Part shown: one piece after another, positions 43,271-52,210 of the stretch
Numbering within the stretch: the stretch's first letter is position 1
Layout of the letters: every line of letters begins with the position of its first letter
Source of the DNA: Paraurantiacibacter namhicola
Lineage (GTDB): Bacteria; Pseudomonadota; Alphaproteobacteria; Sphingomonadales; Sphingomonadaceae
Direction: 5' to 3'
Length of the DNA stretch: 64,000 bases
Assembly: GCF_001687545.1 (NCBI RefSeq)
Contig: NZ_CP016545.1
Span: 843,501 to 907,500, forward strand
Made by a program: the position numbers and the translations under genes
Notes under the pieces: model-generated
Database searches by the model: none
What the model was told of the DNA's origin: nothing
The model's input: the letters and a program-made list of their open reading frames with translations, nothing else

Positions 43271-43872
43271 TTCGCAAGGTCCGCAGCAACCGCTTCGCCC
43301 GAATTCTCAACCGCCAGCGTGGCGATGGGATTGCCCTGCGGATCGATCAGGTAAGCGGCGCGGCTGTGATCCATCAGGTACCCGCCTTCCGCATTCTCCT
43401 CACCCTTCCCATAGAAGACGGCATAGGCCTTCGCCGCGGCATCGACCTGCTCCGGCGTGCCGGTCAGCCCGACAAGATCGTCGGAGAAGGCGCTGGTGAA
43501 CTGGGCCACCACGTCGGGCGTGTCGCGCTCCGGATCGATGGTGATGAAGATCGGCACGACATTCGCGGCAAGCTCCGGATTATCCTCGGCAAACAGATTA
43601 TATCCCTTGACCAGCTTCTGCACGTCGAAGGGGCAGATGTCCGGGCAATAGGCGTAACCGAAATACATGATGCGCCACTTGCCCGCGAAATTGTCCTGCG
43701 TGACGCGCTGGCCGCTTGTATCGACCAGTTCGAAATCGCCGCCGATGCTGGATCCGGCGAGCGGCGCGGTGGCCAGGTCCGGCTGCGCGGGGGTATTGTC
43801 ACAGGCCGCCAGCAGGGCGAGCGGGAACAGCGAGGCGAGTAGCGGCTTGAGGGTCATGGAAAGGCGGTTCAT
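43258..43872 (-). CDS. SCO1/SenC family copper chaperone lipoprotein
   Basis: Protein of 204 residues with a lipobox LLAAC (Cys24). The thioredoxin-like domain has the copper-binding CPDIC (Cys76 and Cys80) after FGYAY, and His169 in LMDHSRAAYLID as third ligand. SCO proteins deliver copper or reduce cysteines for CuA site assembly in cytochrome oxidase at the periplasmic face. No oxidase gene is in the window, so the partner is encoded elsewhere. It is the first gene of a run with ycgN and ygjP-like genes. Confidence 0.9.
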   Translation of the reverse strand: MNRLSMTLKPLLASLFPLALLAACDNTPAQPDLATAPLAGSSIGGDFELVDTSGQRVTQDNFAGKWRIMYFGYAYCPDICPFDVQKLVKGYNLFAEDNPELAANVVPIFITIDPERDTPDVVAQFTSAFSDDLVGLTGTPEQVDAAAKAYAVFYGKGEENAEGGYLMDHSRAAYLIDPQGNPIATLAVENSGEAVAADLAKWVR

Positions 43873-44026
43873 GTCCTGCTAACAGGGTTGGGGCAAGGGA
43901 TGGTTCGCACCGTGGGCGCAGCGCGCCTGCTACGCCATCCTTCCGGTGGAGGCCAGTAATTCGGCCAGCATCAGTGCCAGTATTTCGGCCGGATCCGGCC
44001 ACAGCAATTGGGGAGCGCACGTCAAA

Positions 44027-44650
44027 GTGTTCAAGCGGTTTCGTCTCTTCGGCCTTGTCGGCCTGTTCCTGTCCACCCTGATGGGCGCGAGCCTTGCCAG
44101 CGCGCAGGGTTTTTCCGACGGTTTCCTGTTCCTGGAAGCGGTGGAAAAACGCGATGCGGCAAAGGTGAACGAGCTGCTGGAGCACAATGCCACGATCGTG
44201 AACTCGCGCGATCTCGCCAAGGGCCATACCGGCCTGCACATCGCGACCAAGCGGCGCGACCTGCAATGGATGGGGTACCTGCTGGGTAAGGGCGCCGATC
44301 CGGACATTGCGGACAAGAACGGCGTCACCCCCCTGATGGTGGCCAGCCAGCTTGGCTTCGTGGAAGGCGTGGAACTGCTCAGCAGCAAGGGCGCGAATGT
44401 CGATATCCCGAACTCGGCCGGCGAGACGCCGCTGATTTCCGCCGTGCACCGCCGCGACCTGAGCATGGTGCGCGTGCTGCTGCGCGGGGGGGCGGATCCC
44501 GATCGCAATGACAATTCCGGCCGTTCCGCGCGCGATTACGCGACGCTCGGCGGCCCCGGGAACTCCGTCCTGAGTGAAATCGACCGGCTGGGCGGCGAGC
44601 CCGGATCGCGGACCAAGAAGAAGGCCTCGACCTACGGGCCCAGCTTCTGA
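44027..44650 (+). CDS. Ankyrin-repeat protein, periplasmic
   Basis: Protein of 207 residues with a signal peptide (about 1-28, LVGLFLSTLMGASLASAQ) followed by about four ankyrin repeats. Repeat motifs are GHTGLHIATKRRDLQWMGYLLGKGADPD, GVTPLMVASQLGFVEGVELLSSKGANVD and GETPLISAVHRRDLSMVRVLLRGGADPD, with the G-x-T-P-L/L-H-x-A pattern. The tail is basic (RTKKKA). Ankyrin repeats bind proteins; the partner is unknown. I chose GTG at 44027 (VFKRFRLFG) with GGGGAG at 44010-44015; a longer in-frame version from 43946 adds a polar segment before the signal. The stop overlaps the COQ9 start (TGATG). Confidence 0.85.
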   Translation: MFKRFRLFGLVGLFLSTLMGASLASAQGFSDGFLFLEAVEKRDAAKVNELLEHNATIVNSRDLAKGHTGLHIATKRRDLQWMGYLLGKGADPDIADKNGVTPLMVASQLGFVEGVELLSSKGANVDIPNSAGETPLISAVHRRDLSMVRVLLRGGADPDRNDNSGRSARDYATLGGPGNSVLSEIDRLGGEPGSRTKKKASTYGPSF

Positions 44651-45330
44651 TGGAAGCCGCCGCTGCCGATACCGGGCCCGGTTTTGCCGACATGACGCTA
44701 GACGAGCTGCGGCTCGCGCTCGCTCCGGAGATTGCGGAAGCGGCGATTTTCGACGGCTGGAGCGACGCTGCGCTGGAAAGCGCTGCCGAGTTCGCCGGTG
44801 TCGACATGGACGTGGCGCGGCTGGCCTTCCCGGGCGGGCCGATGGACATGACGGTGGCATGGATCGAGCATGTCGATGCGGCGATGGCAGCAGCCTGGCC
44901 GCAGGAGAAGCTGGCAGCCCTGCCGATCCGGGAGCGTATCCGCACGCTGCTGCAGTTCCGGCTGGACATGCTGGACGGCAAGGAAGAGGCCGTGCGCCGT
45001 TCCCTGGCGATCCAGGCCATGCCGCAGAACCTCCCGCTCACCATGAAGGTGGCGTGGAACAGCGCGGATGCGATGTGGCGGCTGGCCGGTGATACGGCGA
45101 CCGATTACAACCATTACACCAAGCGCACGATCCTGCTCGGCATCTATTCCGCCTCCATCGCGGTTTTCGTCGAGGATGAGAGCGAGGACAAGGCCGACAC
45201 ACGCGCTTTCGTGGACCGGCGTATCGAAGGCGTCATGAAGTTCGAAAAGGCCAAGGCGCAATTGCTGAAGCCGCGCGAGAGCTTCGATATGATGCGTTTT
45301 CTGGGCCGGCTGCGCTACCCCTCGCGGTAA
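44650..45330 (+). CDS. COQ9 family protein (ubiquinone biosynthesis)
   Basis: Protein of 226 residues with TetR-like helical domain organisation and the COQ9 signatures LPIRERIRTLLQFRLDML, NLPLTMKVAWNSADAMWRLAGDTATDYNHYTKR and a C-terminal RRIEGVMKFEKAK. In mitochondria and alphaproteobacteria it binds lipid and supports COQ7-type hydroxylation of a ubiquinone precursor. It is translated just after the ankyrin protein (TGATG overlap). The feoAB genes follow after 80 bases but probably have their own promoter. Confidence 0.9.
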   Translation: MEAAAADTGPGFADMTLDELRLALAPEIAEAAIFDGWSDAALESAAEFAGVDMDVARLAFPGGPMDMTVAWIEHVDAAMAAAWPQEKLAALPIRERIRTLLQFRLDMLDGKEEAVRRSLAIQAMPQNLPLTMKVAWNSADAMWRLAGDTATDYNHYTKRTILLGIYSASIAVFVEDESEDKADTRAFVDRRIEGVMKFEKAKAQLLKPRESFDMMRFLGRLRYPSR

Positions 45331-45361
45331 ATCTGCGTCCGCCGCGCCGCGCCATCTTCTA

Positions 45362-45378
45362 TTGAGAACCAGTTGCAA
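45362..45378 (+). promoter_or_regulatory. Candidate Fur-like box before feoA
   Basis: TTGAGAACCAGTTGCAA is an imperfect inverted repeat of 17 bases with outer arms TTG...CAA, and lies 33 bases before the feoA ATG in the COQ9-feoA gap. Iron-regulated alphaproteobacterial promoters often carry TTGAGAAT/ATTGCAA-like half sites. Several inner positions do not pair, so this is only a suggestion that Fur represses feoAB when iron is plentiful. Confidence 0.35.
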
Positions 45379-45410
45379 TACGGCCGGTGCTGTGCCACCC
45401 GCCCGGTGCA

Positions 45411-45650
45411 ATGACACTGGACGAACTGGCGCCGCGCGAACGGGCGGAAATCACCCAAGTGGATTGGGCATCGCTGCCTGAATCCGATGCCAAGCGGCTT
45501 CGCGCGCTGGGTGTCGATGCCGGTGCCCGTATTGCCATTGCCCATCGCGGCGTCTTTGGCGGGCGCGACCCGCTGGCGCTGATGATCGGCCGGATGGTCA
45601 TCGCCGTGCGCCGCAGCCATGCGCGCGCCATCAGCGTGGAGCACGTCTGA
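45411..45650 (+). CDS. feoA: Ferrous iron transport protein A
   Basis: Small SH3-like protein of 79 residues: MTLDELAPRERAEI, AKRLRALGVDAGARIAI and DPLALMIGRMVIAVRRSHARAISVE are the conserved parts. FeoA binds FeoB from the cytoplasmic side and is needed for Fe2+ uptake. ATG at 45411 is chosen over an in-frame GTG at 45387. Its stop overlaps the feoB ATG (TGATG). Confidence 0.88.
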   Translation: MTLDELAPRERAEITQVDWASLPESDAKRLRALGVDAGARIAIAHRGVFGGRDPLALMIGRMVIAVRRSHARAISVEHV

Positions 45651-47521
45651 TGGCGCAGGGCGAGACAATCGACCGGCCAAAACCTGCCGCGAAGCTGCGC
45701 AGGATCGCGCTGGTCGGCAATCCCAATGCGGGGAAGAGCGCGCTGTTCAATGTGCTGACCGGCGCGCGCCAGAAAATCGCCAATTATCCCGGCGTTACCG
45801 TGGAACGGAAGGCTGGGCGGCTCGCGCTGGCATCGGGCGAGGCCGCAGAGCTGGTCGACCTGCCGGGCAGCTACTCGCTCGACGCCTCGAGCCCCGACGA
45901 GGAGGTGACCCGCAAGGTCGTCCTCGGCGGATTTGCCGATGAGCCGCGCCCCGACGTTCTCGTTATCGTGATCGATGCTGCGAACCTGGAGCAGCACCTC
46001 GTCTTTGCCCAGGAACTGCTCGAACTGGGCATCCCGGCGGTCGCAGCGCTCAACATGATGGACCTGGCGGAGCGCGACGGGCTGGTGGTCGATGCCGATG
46101 CGCTGTCAGGCGTGCTGGGTATCTCCGTCATCCCGACCGTTGCCGTGCGTCGCCGCGGAACGGCGGAGCTGCTGGCTGCGATCGACAAGGCAGCGCCCCC
46201 GCCGGAACGGCCGCAGCACGTGACCCTGCCGGAGCGGCGTCTGGCCGCGCGCAACATGGCCAAGGGTGCCATCCTTTCGGAGACCGGGGCGCACCGCCTG
46301 CATGCCAGCCTCGACAAGGTGCTGCTGCACCCCTGGGCCGGGCCGGTCATCCTGTTCGGCCTGCTGTTCGTCGTCTTTCAGGCCGTATTCGCCTGGGCCG
46401 ATCCGCTGATCGGCGCCATCGAAGGCGTGGCGGAAGGTCTTTCCGGCCTCGTAAAGGCCAATATGGGCGAAAGCCTGCTGCGCGACCTGATAACCGAAGG
46501 CGTGATCGCCGGCGTCGGCTCCGTCGTCGTGTTCCTGCCGCAGATCGTGATCCTTTTCGCCTTCATCCTGGTGATGGAGCAATCGGGATATATGGCCCGT
46601 GCCGCCTACATCATGGACCGGTTGATGGCGGGCGTGGGCCTGTCCGGCCGCAGCTTCATCCCGCTGCTGTCCAGCTTCGCCTGCGCCATTCCCGGCATCA
46701 TGGCGACGCGCAGCATTGCTGACCCGAAGGACCGGCTGACCACGATCCTGATAGCTCCATTGATGACCTGCTCGGCGCGGCTGCCGGTCTACACCGTCAT
46801 CATCGGCGCGGTCATTCCCGCCACCAGCGTGGGCCCCGGAGTGGGCCTGCAAGGCCTGGTCCTGTTTGCGCTCTATATCGCCGGTATCATCGGTGCGATG
46901 GTGGTCGCGCTGGTCTTGCGGCGCACCGTCACCAAGGGCGCGGCAAGCGGCTTCATTATGGAGCTTCCGAAGTACCAGTGGCCGCCCTTGCGCGACCTGC
47001 TGATCGGCCTGTGGCAGCGCGCGTGGGTCTTCCTGCGCCGCGCGGGAACGATCATCTTTGCCGCTACCGTGATCCTTTGGCTGCTGCTGACTTTCCCGAA
47101 AGCCGGTCCGGGCGAGAGCCAGCTGGACGCTTCCGCCGCAGGTCAGATCGCCAGCGCCATGCAGCCCGCTTTCGAACCTATCGGCTTCCAGCGCGAGATG
47201 ACGCTGGCCCTGGTGCCCGCCATGGCCGCGCGCGAGGTTGCCGTGTCATCCCTCGCCACGACCTATGCCGTTGATGCCGAGGACGAGGCCGAGACCGAGC
47301 AGGCCCTGCGCGGCGAGATCGCCTCTCGCTGGAGCCTGCCCACAGCTCTGGCCTTCCTGGCATGGTTTATCTTTGCTCCGCAGTGCCTTTCCACCATTGC
47401 CGTAACACGGCGAGAGACGAATGGGTGGAAATGGCCCATCGTCATGTTGGCTTACCTGTTCGCGCTCGCCTATGTCTTCGCGGGAATCACATTCTGGAGT
47501 GCCACGGCACTCGGACTTTAG
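45650..47521 (+). CDS. feoB: Ferrous iron transport protein B
   Basis: Protein of 623 residues. The N-terminal G domain has G1 [13 protein letters not shown]2 region [11 protein letters not shown]3 [10 protein letters not shown] and G4 ALNMMDLAE, followed by a helical spacer. The membrane part has about nine to ten helices with the conserved Gate motifs ([40 protein letters not shown]). It imports Fe2+ across the inner membrane. It is shorter than E. coli FeoB (773), as is common in this group, and no feoC follows; the ssb gene comes 17 bases after the stop. Confidence 0.95.
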   Translation: MAQGETIDRPKPAAKLRRIALVGNPNAGKSALFNVLTGARQKIANYPGVTVERKAGRLALASGEAAELVDLPGSYSLDASSPDEEVTRKVVLGGFADEPRPDVLVIVIDAANLEQHLVFAQELLELGIPAVAALNMMDLAERDGLVVDADALSGVLGISVIPTVAVRRRGTAELLAAIDKAAPPPERPQHVTLPERRLAARNMAKGAILSETGAHRLHASLDKVLLHPWAGPVILFGLLFVVFQAVFAWADPLIGAIEGVAEGLSGLVKANMGESLLRDLITEGVIAGVGSVVVFLPQIVILFAFILVMEQSGYMARAAYIMDRLMAGVGLSGRSFIPLLSSFACAIPGIMATRSIADPKDRLTTILIAPLMTCSARLPVYTVIIGAVIPATSVGPGVGLQGLVLFALYIAGIIGAMVVALVLRRTVTKGAASGFIMELPKYQWPPLRDLLIGLWQRAWVFLRRAGTIIFAATVILWLLLTFPKAGPGESQLDASAAGQIASAMQPAFEPIGFQREMTLALVPAMAAREVAVSSLATTYAVDAEDEAETEQALRGEIASRWSLPTALAFLAWFIFAPQCLSTIAVTRRETNGWKWPIVMLAYLFALAYVFAGITFWSATALGL

Positions 47522-47537
47522 CGAAGGAAGCAGGAAA

Positions 47538-48083
47538 ATGGCCGGATCACTCAACAAGGTAATGCTGATCGGGAATCTCGGCCAGGATCCGGAAGTGAAG
47601 AGCTTCCAGAATGGCGGCAAGGTCTGCAACCTGCGCATCGCCACGTCCGAGACATGGAAGGACCGCAACACTGGCGAACGTCAGGAGCGGACCGAATGGC
47701 ACACCGTGGCCATCTTCTCCGAAGGCCTCGTCAATGTCGCGGAGCGTTACCTGCGCAAGGGCAGCAAGGTCTTCATCGAAGGCAAGCTGCAGACCCGCAA
47801 GTGGCAGGATCAGTCCGGTAACGACCGCTATTCCACCGAAGTCGTCCTGCGCGGTTTCGATGGCACGCTGACCATGCTCGATGGCGCCGGTGGCGGCCAA
47901 GGCGGGGGCGGTGGCCAGGGCGGCGGTTATGGCGGCGGCGGCGGTGGCCAGCGTTCCGGCGGCGGCTGGGACCAGGGCGGCGGATCGGGCGGCGGCAGCC
48001 AGGGCGGCGGCGGTGGCGGCGGCCAGAGCTGGGACCAGGGCGGCTCCTCCGGTGACGATCTGGACGACGATATCCCGTTCTGA
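47538..48083 (+). CDS. ssb: Single-stranded DNA-binding protein
   Basis: Protein of 181 residues. The OB-fold domain occupies residues 1-115 ([67 protein letters not shown]). The middle is a Gly/Gln/Ser-rich flexible linker, and the extreme C-terminus is DDDIPF, the acidic tip that recruits replication and repair partners. AAGGAAG and AGGAAA precede ATG 47538; an in-frame upstream extension lies within feoB and is not credible. It is convergent with a membrane protein gene starting at 48675, with four bases between ends. Confidence 0.96.
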   Translation: MAGSLNKVMLIGNLGQDPEVKSFQNGGKVCNLRIATSETWKDRNTGERQERTEWHTVAIFSEGLVNVAERYLRKGSKVFIEGKLQTRKWQDQSGNDRYSTEVVLRGFDGTLTMLDGAGGGQGGGGGQGGGYGGGGGGQRSGGGWDQGGGSGGGSQGGGGGGGQSWDQGGSSGDDLDDDIPF

Positions 48084-48087
48084 TCGT

Positions 48088-48675
48088 CTAGCGCGCGAGC
48101 GCCGATCGGGCGCGAAGCCTTAGCACAATGAGCAACATGACAACGGGCGCGAATACCGCGCCCGTTGTCATGTAATCCGCCTGGAAAAGGCGCGAGAAAT
48201 AGCTGACCGTGAAGGTCAGCAGGATGACGTGCAGGCCGATAAAATGCAGCCTGCGCCACCACTTCCCCATCCGCCGCTGCGCCGCATCCGTGCTGGTAAG
48301 CGCCAACGCGAAGATGAAGGCATAGGTGATCCCCCCGCCAATCATGCTTTCCGGCGTGCGCGGGCGGAACCAGCCGACATTGATGGCGAGCGCCACCAGA
48401 TGGATCGCCATGACCAGCGCGAAGGCAAGACCAAGATGCCTGCGCCGCCGCGCCAGCCAGCGCGTCAGGCGATTCGGCCAGAGCTTCACGCCCGGTCCGG
48501 CAAGATAGACCACGCAGAATGCGATGAAGCCCGCACGCGCGGTGTAGCGGGCCGCCAGCAATGCCCGGCCAGAGGTGTCGGGTGCGAGGAGGAATGCTGC
48601 GCCGATCGCCAGCGCGGACAGCGCTATGGCTGCCGCGTAAATCCTGCCCAATCCGCTTGCTTGTCCCCGTCCCAT
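48088..48675 (-). CDS. Ferric reductase-like transmembrane protein (YedZ/MsrQ-like domain)
   Basis: Protein of 195 residues with six predicted helices. The heme-binding pattern of the ferric-reductase-like domain is visible: RRRHLGLAFALVMAIHLVAL (His pair) and RRLHFIGLHVILLTF (His pair). Such proteins bind two b-type hemes in the inner membrane; MsrQ supports periplasmic methionine sulfoxide reduction, but no msrP is in the window. ATG at 48675 (MGRGQASGL) is chosen because the 52 residues before it are very Arg-rich and lie in the next gene's upstream space. It is convergent with ssb. Confidence 0.78.
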   Translation of the reverse strand: MGRGQASGLGRIYAAAIALSALAIGAAFLLAPDTSGRALLAARYTARAGFIAFCVVYLAGPGVKLWPNRLTRWLARRRRHLGLAFALVMAIHLVALAINVGWFRPRTPESMIGGGITYAFIFALALTSTDAAQRRMGKWWRRLHFIGLHVILLTFTVSYFSRLFQADYMTTGAVFAPVVMLLIVLRLRARSALAR

Positions 48676-48706
48676 CGGCTGCACGCTACGCAGCCCGGCG
48701 CGCGCG

Positions 48707-49222
48707 TCAATCCTTGCGCAGCGCCGCCAGTGCCGCGAACGGCCCGCTCGAAGCCTCGTCCGAGAGGCCTTTCTCGCGGCGCACCCGCTCCGCATCGGGG
48801 CCGGTGGCATAGGGGTCGATCGCCAGCGCAAGGCTTTGCGCCACCGCTTCGCCCAAATCGAAGGTCTGGCCTTCGTATTCGATCTCGTCGAGCTCGTGCT
48901 CTTCCAGCTCGATCACCTCGTCGGGCGCAGCGGGTTCGGCGCGTGCCGGAACGAAGCGCAGGTCCAGCTCCTCATCGGCGCTTTGTGCCAGGTCCTCGCC
49001 GCTCACCGAGCAGGGCTGGATCCAATCTGCCTGCATACGGCCCTTGGCGGTGACAGCCTGGCCGTCCGCCTCCAGGGCCAGCGTCGCGGTCAGCCTGCCG
49101 ATGGAGACAAGGCCGAAACGCTTTGCCAATGCAGCGCGCTCCGTCTCATCCGCCTCTAGCACCACGGGCCGCGTGTCGACGGCGCGCGGATCGATGCGGT
49201 GGGAAAACTCGTTATCCGCCAT
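48707..49222 (-). CDS. YceD/DUF177 family protein
   Basis: Protein of 171 residues. The DUF177 core is recognisable: MQADWIQPCSVSGEDLAQS (with the conserved Cys-x-R/C-type site) and the acidic DEVIELEEHELDEIEYEGQTFDLGEAVAQSLALAIDPYA. In plants and bacteria YceD members are linked to 23S rRNA or large-subunit assembly and often precede rpmF; rpmF is not here. It follows the Cbp3 chaperone gene by two bases, an order common in alphaproteobacteria. Confidence 0.88.
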   Translation of the reverse strand: MADNEFSHRIDPRAVDTRPVVLEADETERAALAKRFGLVSIGRLTATLALEADGQAVTAKGRMQADWIQPCSVSGEDLAQSADEELDLRFVPARAEPAAPDEVIELEEHELDEIEYEGQTFDLGEAVAQSLALAIDPYATGPDAERVRREKGLSDEASSGPFAALAALRKD

Positions 49223-49224
49223 AG

Positions 49225-49737
49225 TCAGACCTGGCCGGCCAGGATGGCATCGCCGCCAAGGCTAGAGAGATGGTCGGCATAGGCGCGCAACGCTTCGGCA
49301 AGGCTGGTGGCCTGCGCTTCGTTGGCAAGGCTGACGTTGCGGCGCACCGCCTCTTCAAGACCCGTCGCCTTGTCGCTCGCAAGCCCGTCACGGAAGGCGC
49401 CAAGCCGTCCGCCCAGCGTCGCCATCAACTTGCCGATATGCTTGCCGACCACGACATCGTTGATGCCGCTTTCGCGGAGCTGCCCGTCCATGTCGTCCAC
49501 GAACAGTTCGGTCAGAAGGACGGAGGGCGCGACCAGCTCTTCATCCTGCTCCATCCGCAGCAGGACAAGGCACAGGATCGTGGCAATCATGTCGAAGCGG
49601 CCGGCAACGGTGTCGGCCACGCCGTGCTGCGCATACCAGCGCTCCTCGCGGCTGGTTTCGACGATGCGATGCCAGAGCGGGCGCAGGGCTTCGCGGGCAT
49701 CGGCCTTGGGGCGGAACAATCGGCTGAAGAAGGACAT
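49225..49737 (-). CDS. Ubiquinol-cytochrome c chaperone (Cbp3 / UQCC1 family)
   Basis: Protein of 170 residues. It matches the ubiquinol-cytochrome c chaperone family: ETSREERWYAQHGVADTVAGRFDMI, LTELFVDDMDGQLRESGINDVVVGKHIGKLM and GLEEAVRRNVSL. In yeast Cbp3 helps cytochrome b assembly for complex III. ATG at 49737 (MSFFSRLF) is likely; an in-frame start at 49758 adds seven residues. It is divergent from bamE with about 170 bases between, where promoters for both probably lie. Confidence 0.9.
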   Translation of the reverse strand: MSFFSRLFRPKADAREALRPLWHRIVETSREERWYAQHGVADTVAGRFDMIATILCLVLLRMEQDEELVAPSVLLTELFVDDMDGQLRESGINDVVVGKHIGKLMATLGGRLGAFRDGLASDKATGLEEAVRRNVSLANEAQATSLAEALRAYADHLSSLGGDAILAGQV

Positions 49738-49906
49738 GGGGCGCCAGATATGCTGCATTCACCGCCCGTTCAATGGCCCGGCGCGATTGCGCACACCGGC
49801 GGGCGCACCGCGATTGCCATGCGCTGGCCATGCCCCTAAAGCGGGCACATCAGATTGCCGCAGCCCCGGACGGGCGCGGCCAAACCGGTTTGACGGGAAG
49901 CGACGA

Positions 49907-50365
49907 ATGAACAAGCGGATGAAACTTGGCCTGGTATGTGCGGCTGCAACGCTGGCTGCGGGCTGCACCTCCATCGCCGATCACCGGGGATATATCGTGG
50001 ACGAGGCGCTGCTGCAGGCCGTGTCGCCGGGCCTCGATAACAAGCGTTCCGTCGAAGCGACCCTGGGCCAGCCCAGCTTCAAGAGCCAGTTCGGCCCGGA
50101 AACCTGGTATTACGTGTCCAGCAAGACCGGCCAGAAGCCGTTCGGCAGCCCGGAGATCGAGCGGCACACGGTCCTGGCCGTGGCCTTCGATGCACAAGGC
50201 AATGTTACCTCGACCGATCGCAATGGGATGGAAGACCTCGCGCAAATCGATCCCGAAGGCGACATCACGCCGACGCTCGGGCGTGAGCGCGGCCTGATCG
50301 AAGACCTGTTCGGCAATATCGGCCGCGTCGGCGGTATCGGACCGGCGGGCGGCGGCGGCCAGTAA
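49907..50365 (+). CDS. bamE: Outer-membrane protein assembly factor BamE (SmpA/OmlA family)
   Basis: Protein of 152 residues with lipobox LAAGC (Cys20). The BamE fold follows: LLQAVSPGLDNKRSVEATLGQPS, TWYYVSSK and VAFDAQGNVTS. It is a lipoprotein of the BAM complex that inserts beta-barrel proteins in the outer membrane. The C-terminus is extended by a Gly-rich tail (about 135-152). ATG at 49907 gives a proper lipoprotein signal, whereas the upstream open frame does not. Confidence 0.92.
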   Translation: MNKRMKLGLVCAAATLAAGCTSIADHRGYIVDEALLQAVSPGLDNKRSVEATLGQPSFKSQFGPETWYYVSSKTGQKPFGSPEIERHTVLAVAFDAQGNVTSTDRNGMEDLAQIDPEGDITPTLGRERGLIEDLFGNIGRVGGIGPAGGGGQ

Positions 50366-50446
50366 GGCCGGCCCCGCGCATCGCCGGGCCCGCGCTGCGG
50401 GACGGCATGCTTGAAGCGCGCGCCGCTTCCTCCCATATCCGCCCGC

Positions 50447-51022
50447 ATGGACGGACATTCTGATCAATCTTCGCGTCATTGGCACGGCCTGACCACCTGG
50501 CACGGCACCACCATCATCGGCGTCAAGCGCGGCGGCAAGACCGTCGTCGCGGGCGATGGGCAGGTGAGCATGGGCAATACGGTGATGAAGCCCAACGCCC
50601 GCAAGGTTCGCCGCATCGGGGAAGGCGGGAAGGTCGTGGCAGGCTTTGCCGGCGCGACGGCGGATGCCTTCACCCTGTTCGAGCGGCTGGAGAAGAAGCT
50701 GGAGCAGTACCGCGGGCAATTGCTTCGCGCGGCGGTGGAATTGGCCAAGGACTGGCGCACGGACAAATACCTGCGCAACCTCGAAGCCCTGATGATCGTG
50801 GCCGACGATGAAAGCCTGCTGGTACTGACCGGGAATGGTGATGTGCTGGAGCCGGAAGGTGGCATCGCCGCCATTGGCAGCGGCGGGAATTACGCCCTCA
50901 GTGCCGCTCGCGCCCTGTCCGATTACGAGGAAGACGCCGAAGTCATCGCGCGCAAGGCCATGGCGGTCGCGGCAGAAGTGTGCGTATTTACCAACGATAA
51001 TGTAACGCTAGAGGAAGTCTAG
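50447..51022 (+). CDS. hslV: ATP-dependent protease subunit HslV (peptidase)
   Basis: Protein of 191 residues, the proteasome-like peptidase of the HslUV complex. The N-terminal extension of 20 residues ends in WHG, and the mature enzyme would start at Thr21 in [21 protein letters not shown], the catalytic threonine. This leader is typical for alphaproteobacterial HslV. Further motifs are [21 protein letters not shown] and [15 protein letters not shown]. The ATPase gene hslU is 3.5 kb downstream, separated by three acyltransferase genes, which is unusual because hslV and hslU are normally adjacent. Confidence 0.95.
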   Translation: MDGHSDQSSRHWHGLTTWHGTTIIGVKRGGKTVVAGDGQVSMGNTVMKPNARKVRRIGEGGKVVAGFAGATADAFTLFERLEKKLEQYRGQLLRAAVELAKDWRTDKYLRNLEALMIVADDESLLVLTGNGDVLEPEGGIAAIGSGGNYALSAARALSDYEEDAEVIARKAMAVAAEVCVFTNDNVTLEEV

Positions 51023-51063
51023 CACACCGGAGGCGCGCGCGCCTTCACCGGGCAGGGGGAAGA

Positions 51064-52155
51064 GTGTTGGAGGCTGCCACACAGCGAGTGCAGGCGATCC
51101 AGCTGATCCGCGTCCTTGCGGCGTTCACTGTTGCGGCCTGGCATTTCATCTACCTTTTTGCGCCGCGTATCGGGCCGCTGCCTTTGCCGCCCACGGACGG
51201 ACAGCTCGCACAGGTTGCGGTCTGCGCTTTCTTCATCGTGTCGGGTTACGTCATGGTGATATCCAGCGAAAAGCTGTTTGCCCGGCCCGGCGCAAGCCGG
51301 ACCTTCTGGCTGCGCCGCGCGATCCGCATCCTGCCTACCTACTGGCTCGCCCTTGCGGCCATGGTTGCGGCGTTCTGGCTGCGCGGAATGATGCCGCCAC
51401 TGGATAACATTGCACGTTCTGCGGTGTTCTGGCTGTATTGGACGCCGGGAATTACCGCGTTCCCGTCAACGGTACTCGGTGTCGCGTGGACGCTGTTTTA
51501 CGAAATGCTGTTTTACCTGATCTTCGGCTTCGCGATTCTTCGGTGCAGGAATGTTGCGGTCATCCTGACGGGTTCGGCGCTTGTCGTACTCGTGGTGCTC
51601 GGCATGGCACTGCAGCCGGCCAATGCTGTGCTGTTTGCCGCCACACGGCCGATCTCCCTCGTATTCATTGCGGGTATGGCCATTGCGATCCTTGTCCGGG
51701 ACGGCTGGACATTACCGATGCCCGTCCGGACGCTATGTATCCTTGGCGGAGTGGCGATGATTGCCGGGACGAAGACGCCAGAGAGCTTCTTCGAAACCTT
51801 CGATACCGGTTTCAGCCACATTTTCTGGGCAGGGTTGCCGGCCTTGCTGCTTTGCCTCGGCCTGCTCGCCGGCCGGCTGACCGTGCCCGGCTTTGCCATC
51901 GTGGACCGTCTGGCCGACGCGAGCTACGCGCTCTATCTCTTCCATCTGCCGATCGGAGTGACAACCGAGTGGGCCTGGATGAAGCTCGGCTGGACTGACC
52001 CTTGGTCCTTCGTCGCGATGACGCTGTCATTATCCTGCCTGTCTGCGCTGGCGTTCCATAGCGTGGCCGAACGCCCACTTGTGCGCAGGCTGAATCGCCT
52101 GTTCGGCACTGGAAGACCCGCCAAAGCAGAGGCAAAGCTCTCCGTCGCGCCTTGA
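51064..52155 (+). CDS. Acyltransferase 3 family membrane protein (copy 1)
   Basis: Protein of 363 residues with about ten transmembrane helices. The Acyl_transf_3 (PF01757) signature is at the start: IQLIRVLAAFTVAAWHF with Arg and the His about ten residues later; further FFIVSGYVMV and FWLRRAIRILPTYWLAL. These enzymes O-acylate sugars of surface glycans or lipids from the cytoplasmic acyl donor. GTG at 51064 follows AGGGGGAAG. It is the first of three tandem paralogues between hslV and hslU; copy 2 shares the phrases RRAIRILPxYW and WTLFxEMxFYL. The acceptor is unknown. Confidence 0.88.
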   Translation: MLEAATQRVQAIQLIRVLAAFTVAAWHFIYLFAPRIGPLPLPPTDGQLAQVAVCAFFIVSGYVMVISSEKLFARPGASRTFWLRRAIRILPTYWLALAAMVAAFWLRGMMPPLDNIARSAVFWLYWTPGITAFPSTVLGVAWTLFYEMLFYLIFGFAILRCRNVAVILTGSALVVLVVLGMALQPANAVLFAATRPISLVFIAGMAIAILVRDGWTLPMPVRTLCILGGVAMIAGTKTPESFFETFDTGFSHIFWAGLPALLLCLGLLAGRLTVPGFAIVDRLADASYALYLFHLPIGVTTEWAWMKLGWTDPWSFVAMTLSLSCLSALAFHSVAERPLVRRLNRLFGTGRPAKAEAKLSVAP

Positions 52156-52210
52156 TTTCGGCGCCATGCGGGCACATTGCGGCGTATAAGGACGGGACAT
52201 TCACGGGCGC

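Noticed and set aside
47890..48070. Gly/Gln repeats at the 3' end of ssb as a tandem repeat locus
   Set aside because: It is the normal low-complexity linker of SSB before the acidic DDDIPF tip.
48707..49737. YceD/DUF177 without rpmF as a sign of rearrangement
   Set aside because: The DUF177-Cbp3-BamE neighbourhood is common in alphaproteobacteria, so the absence of rpmF here is ordinary.
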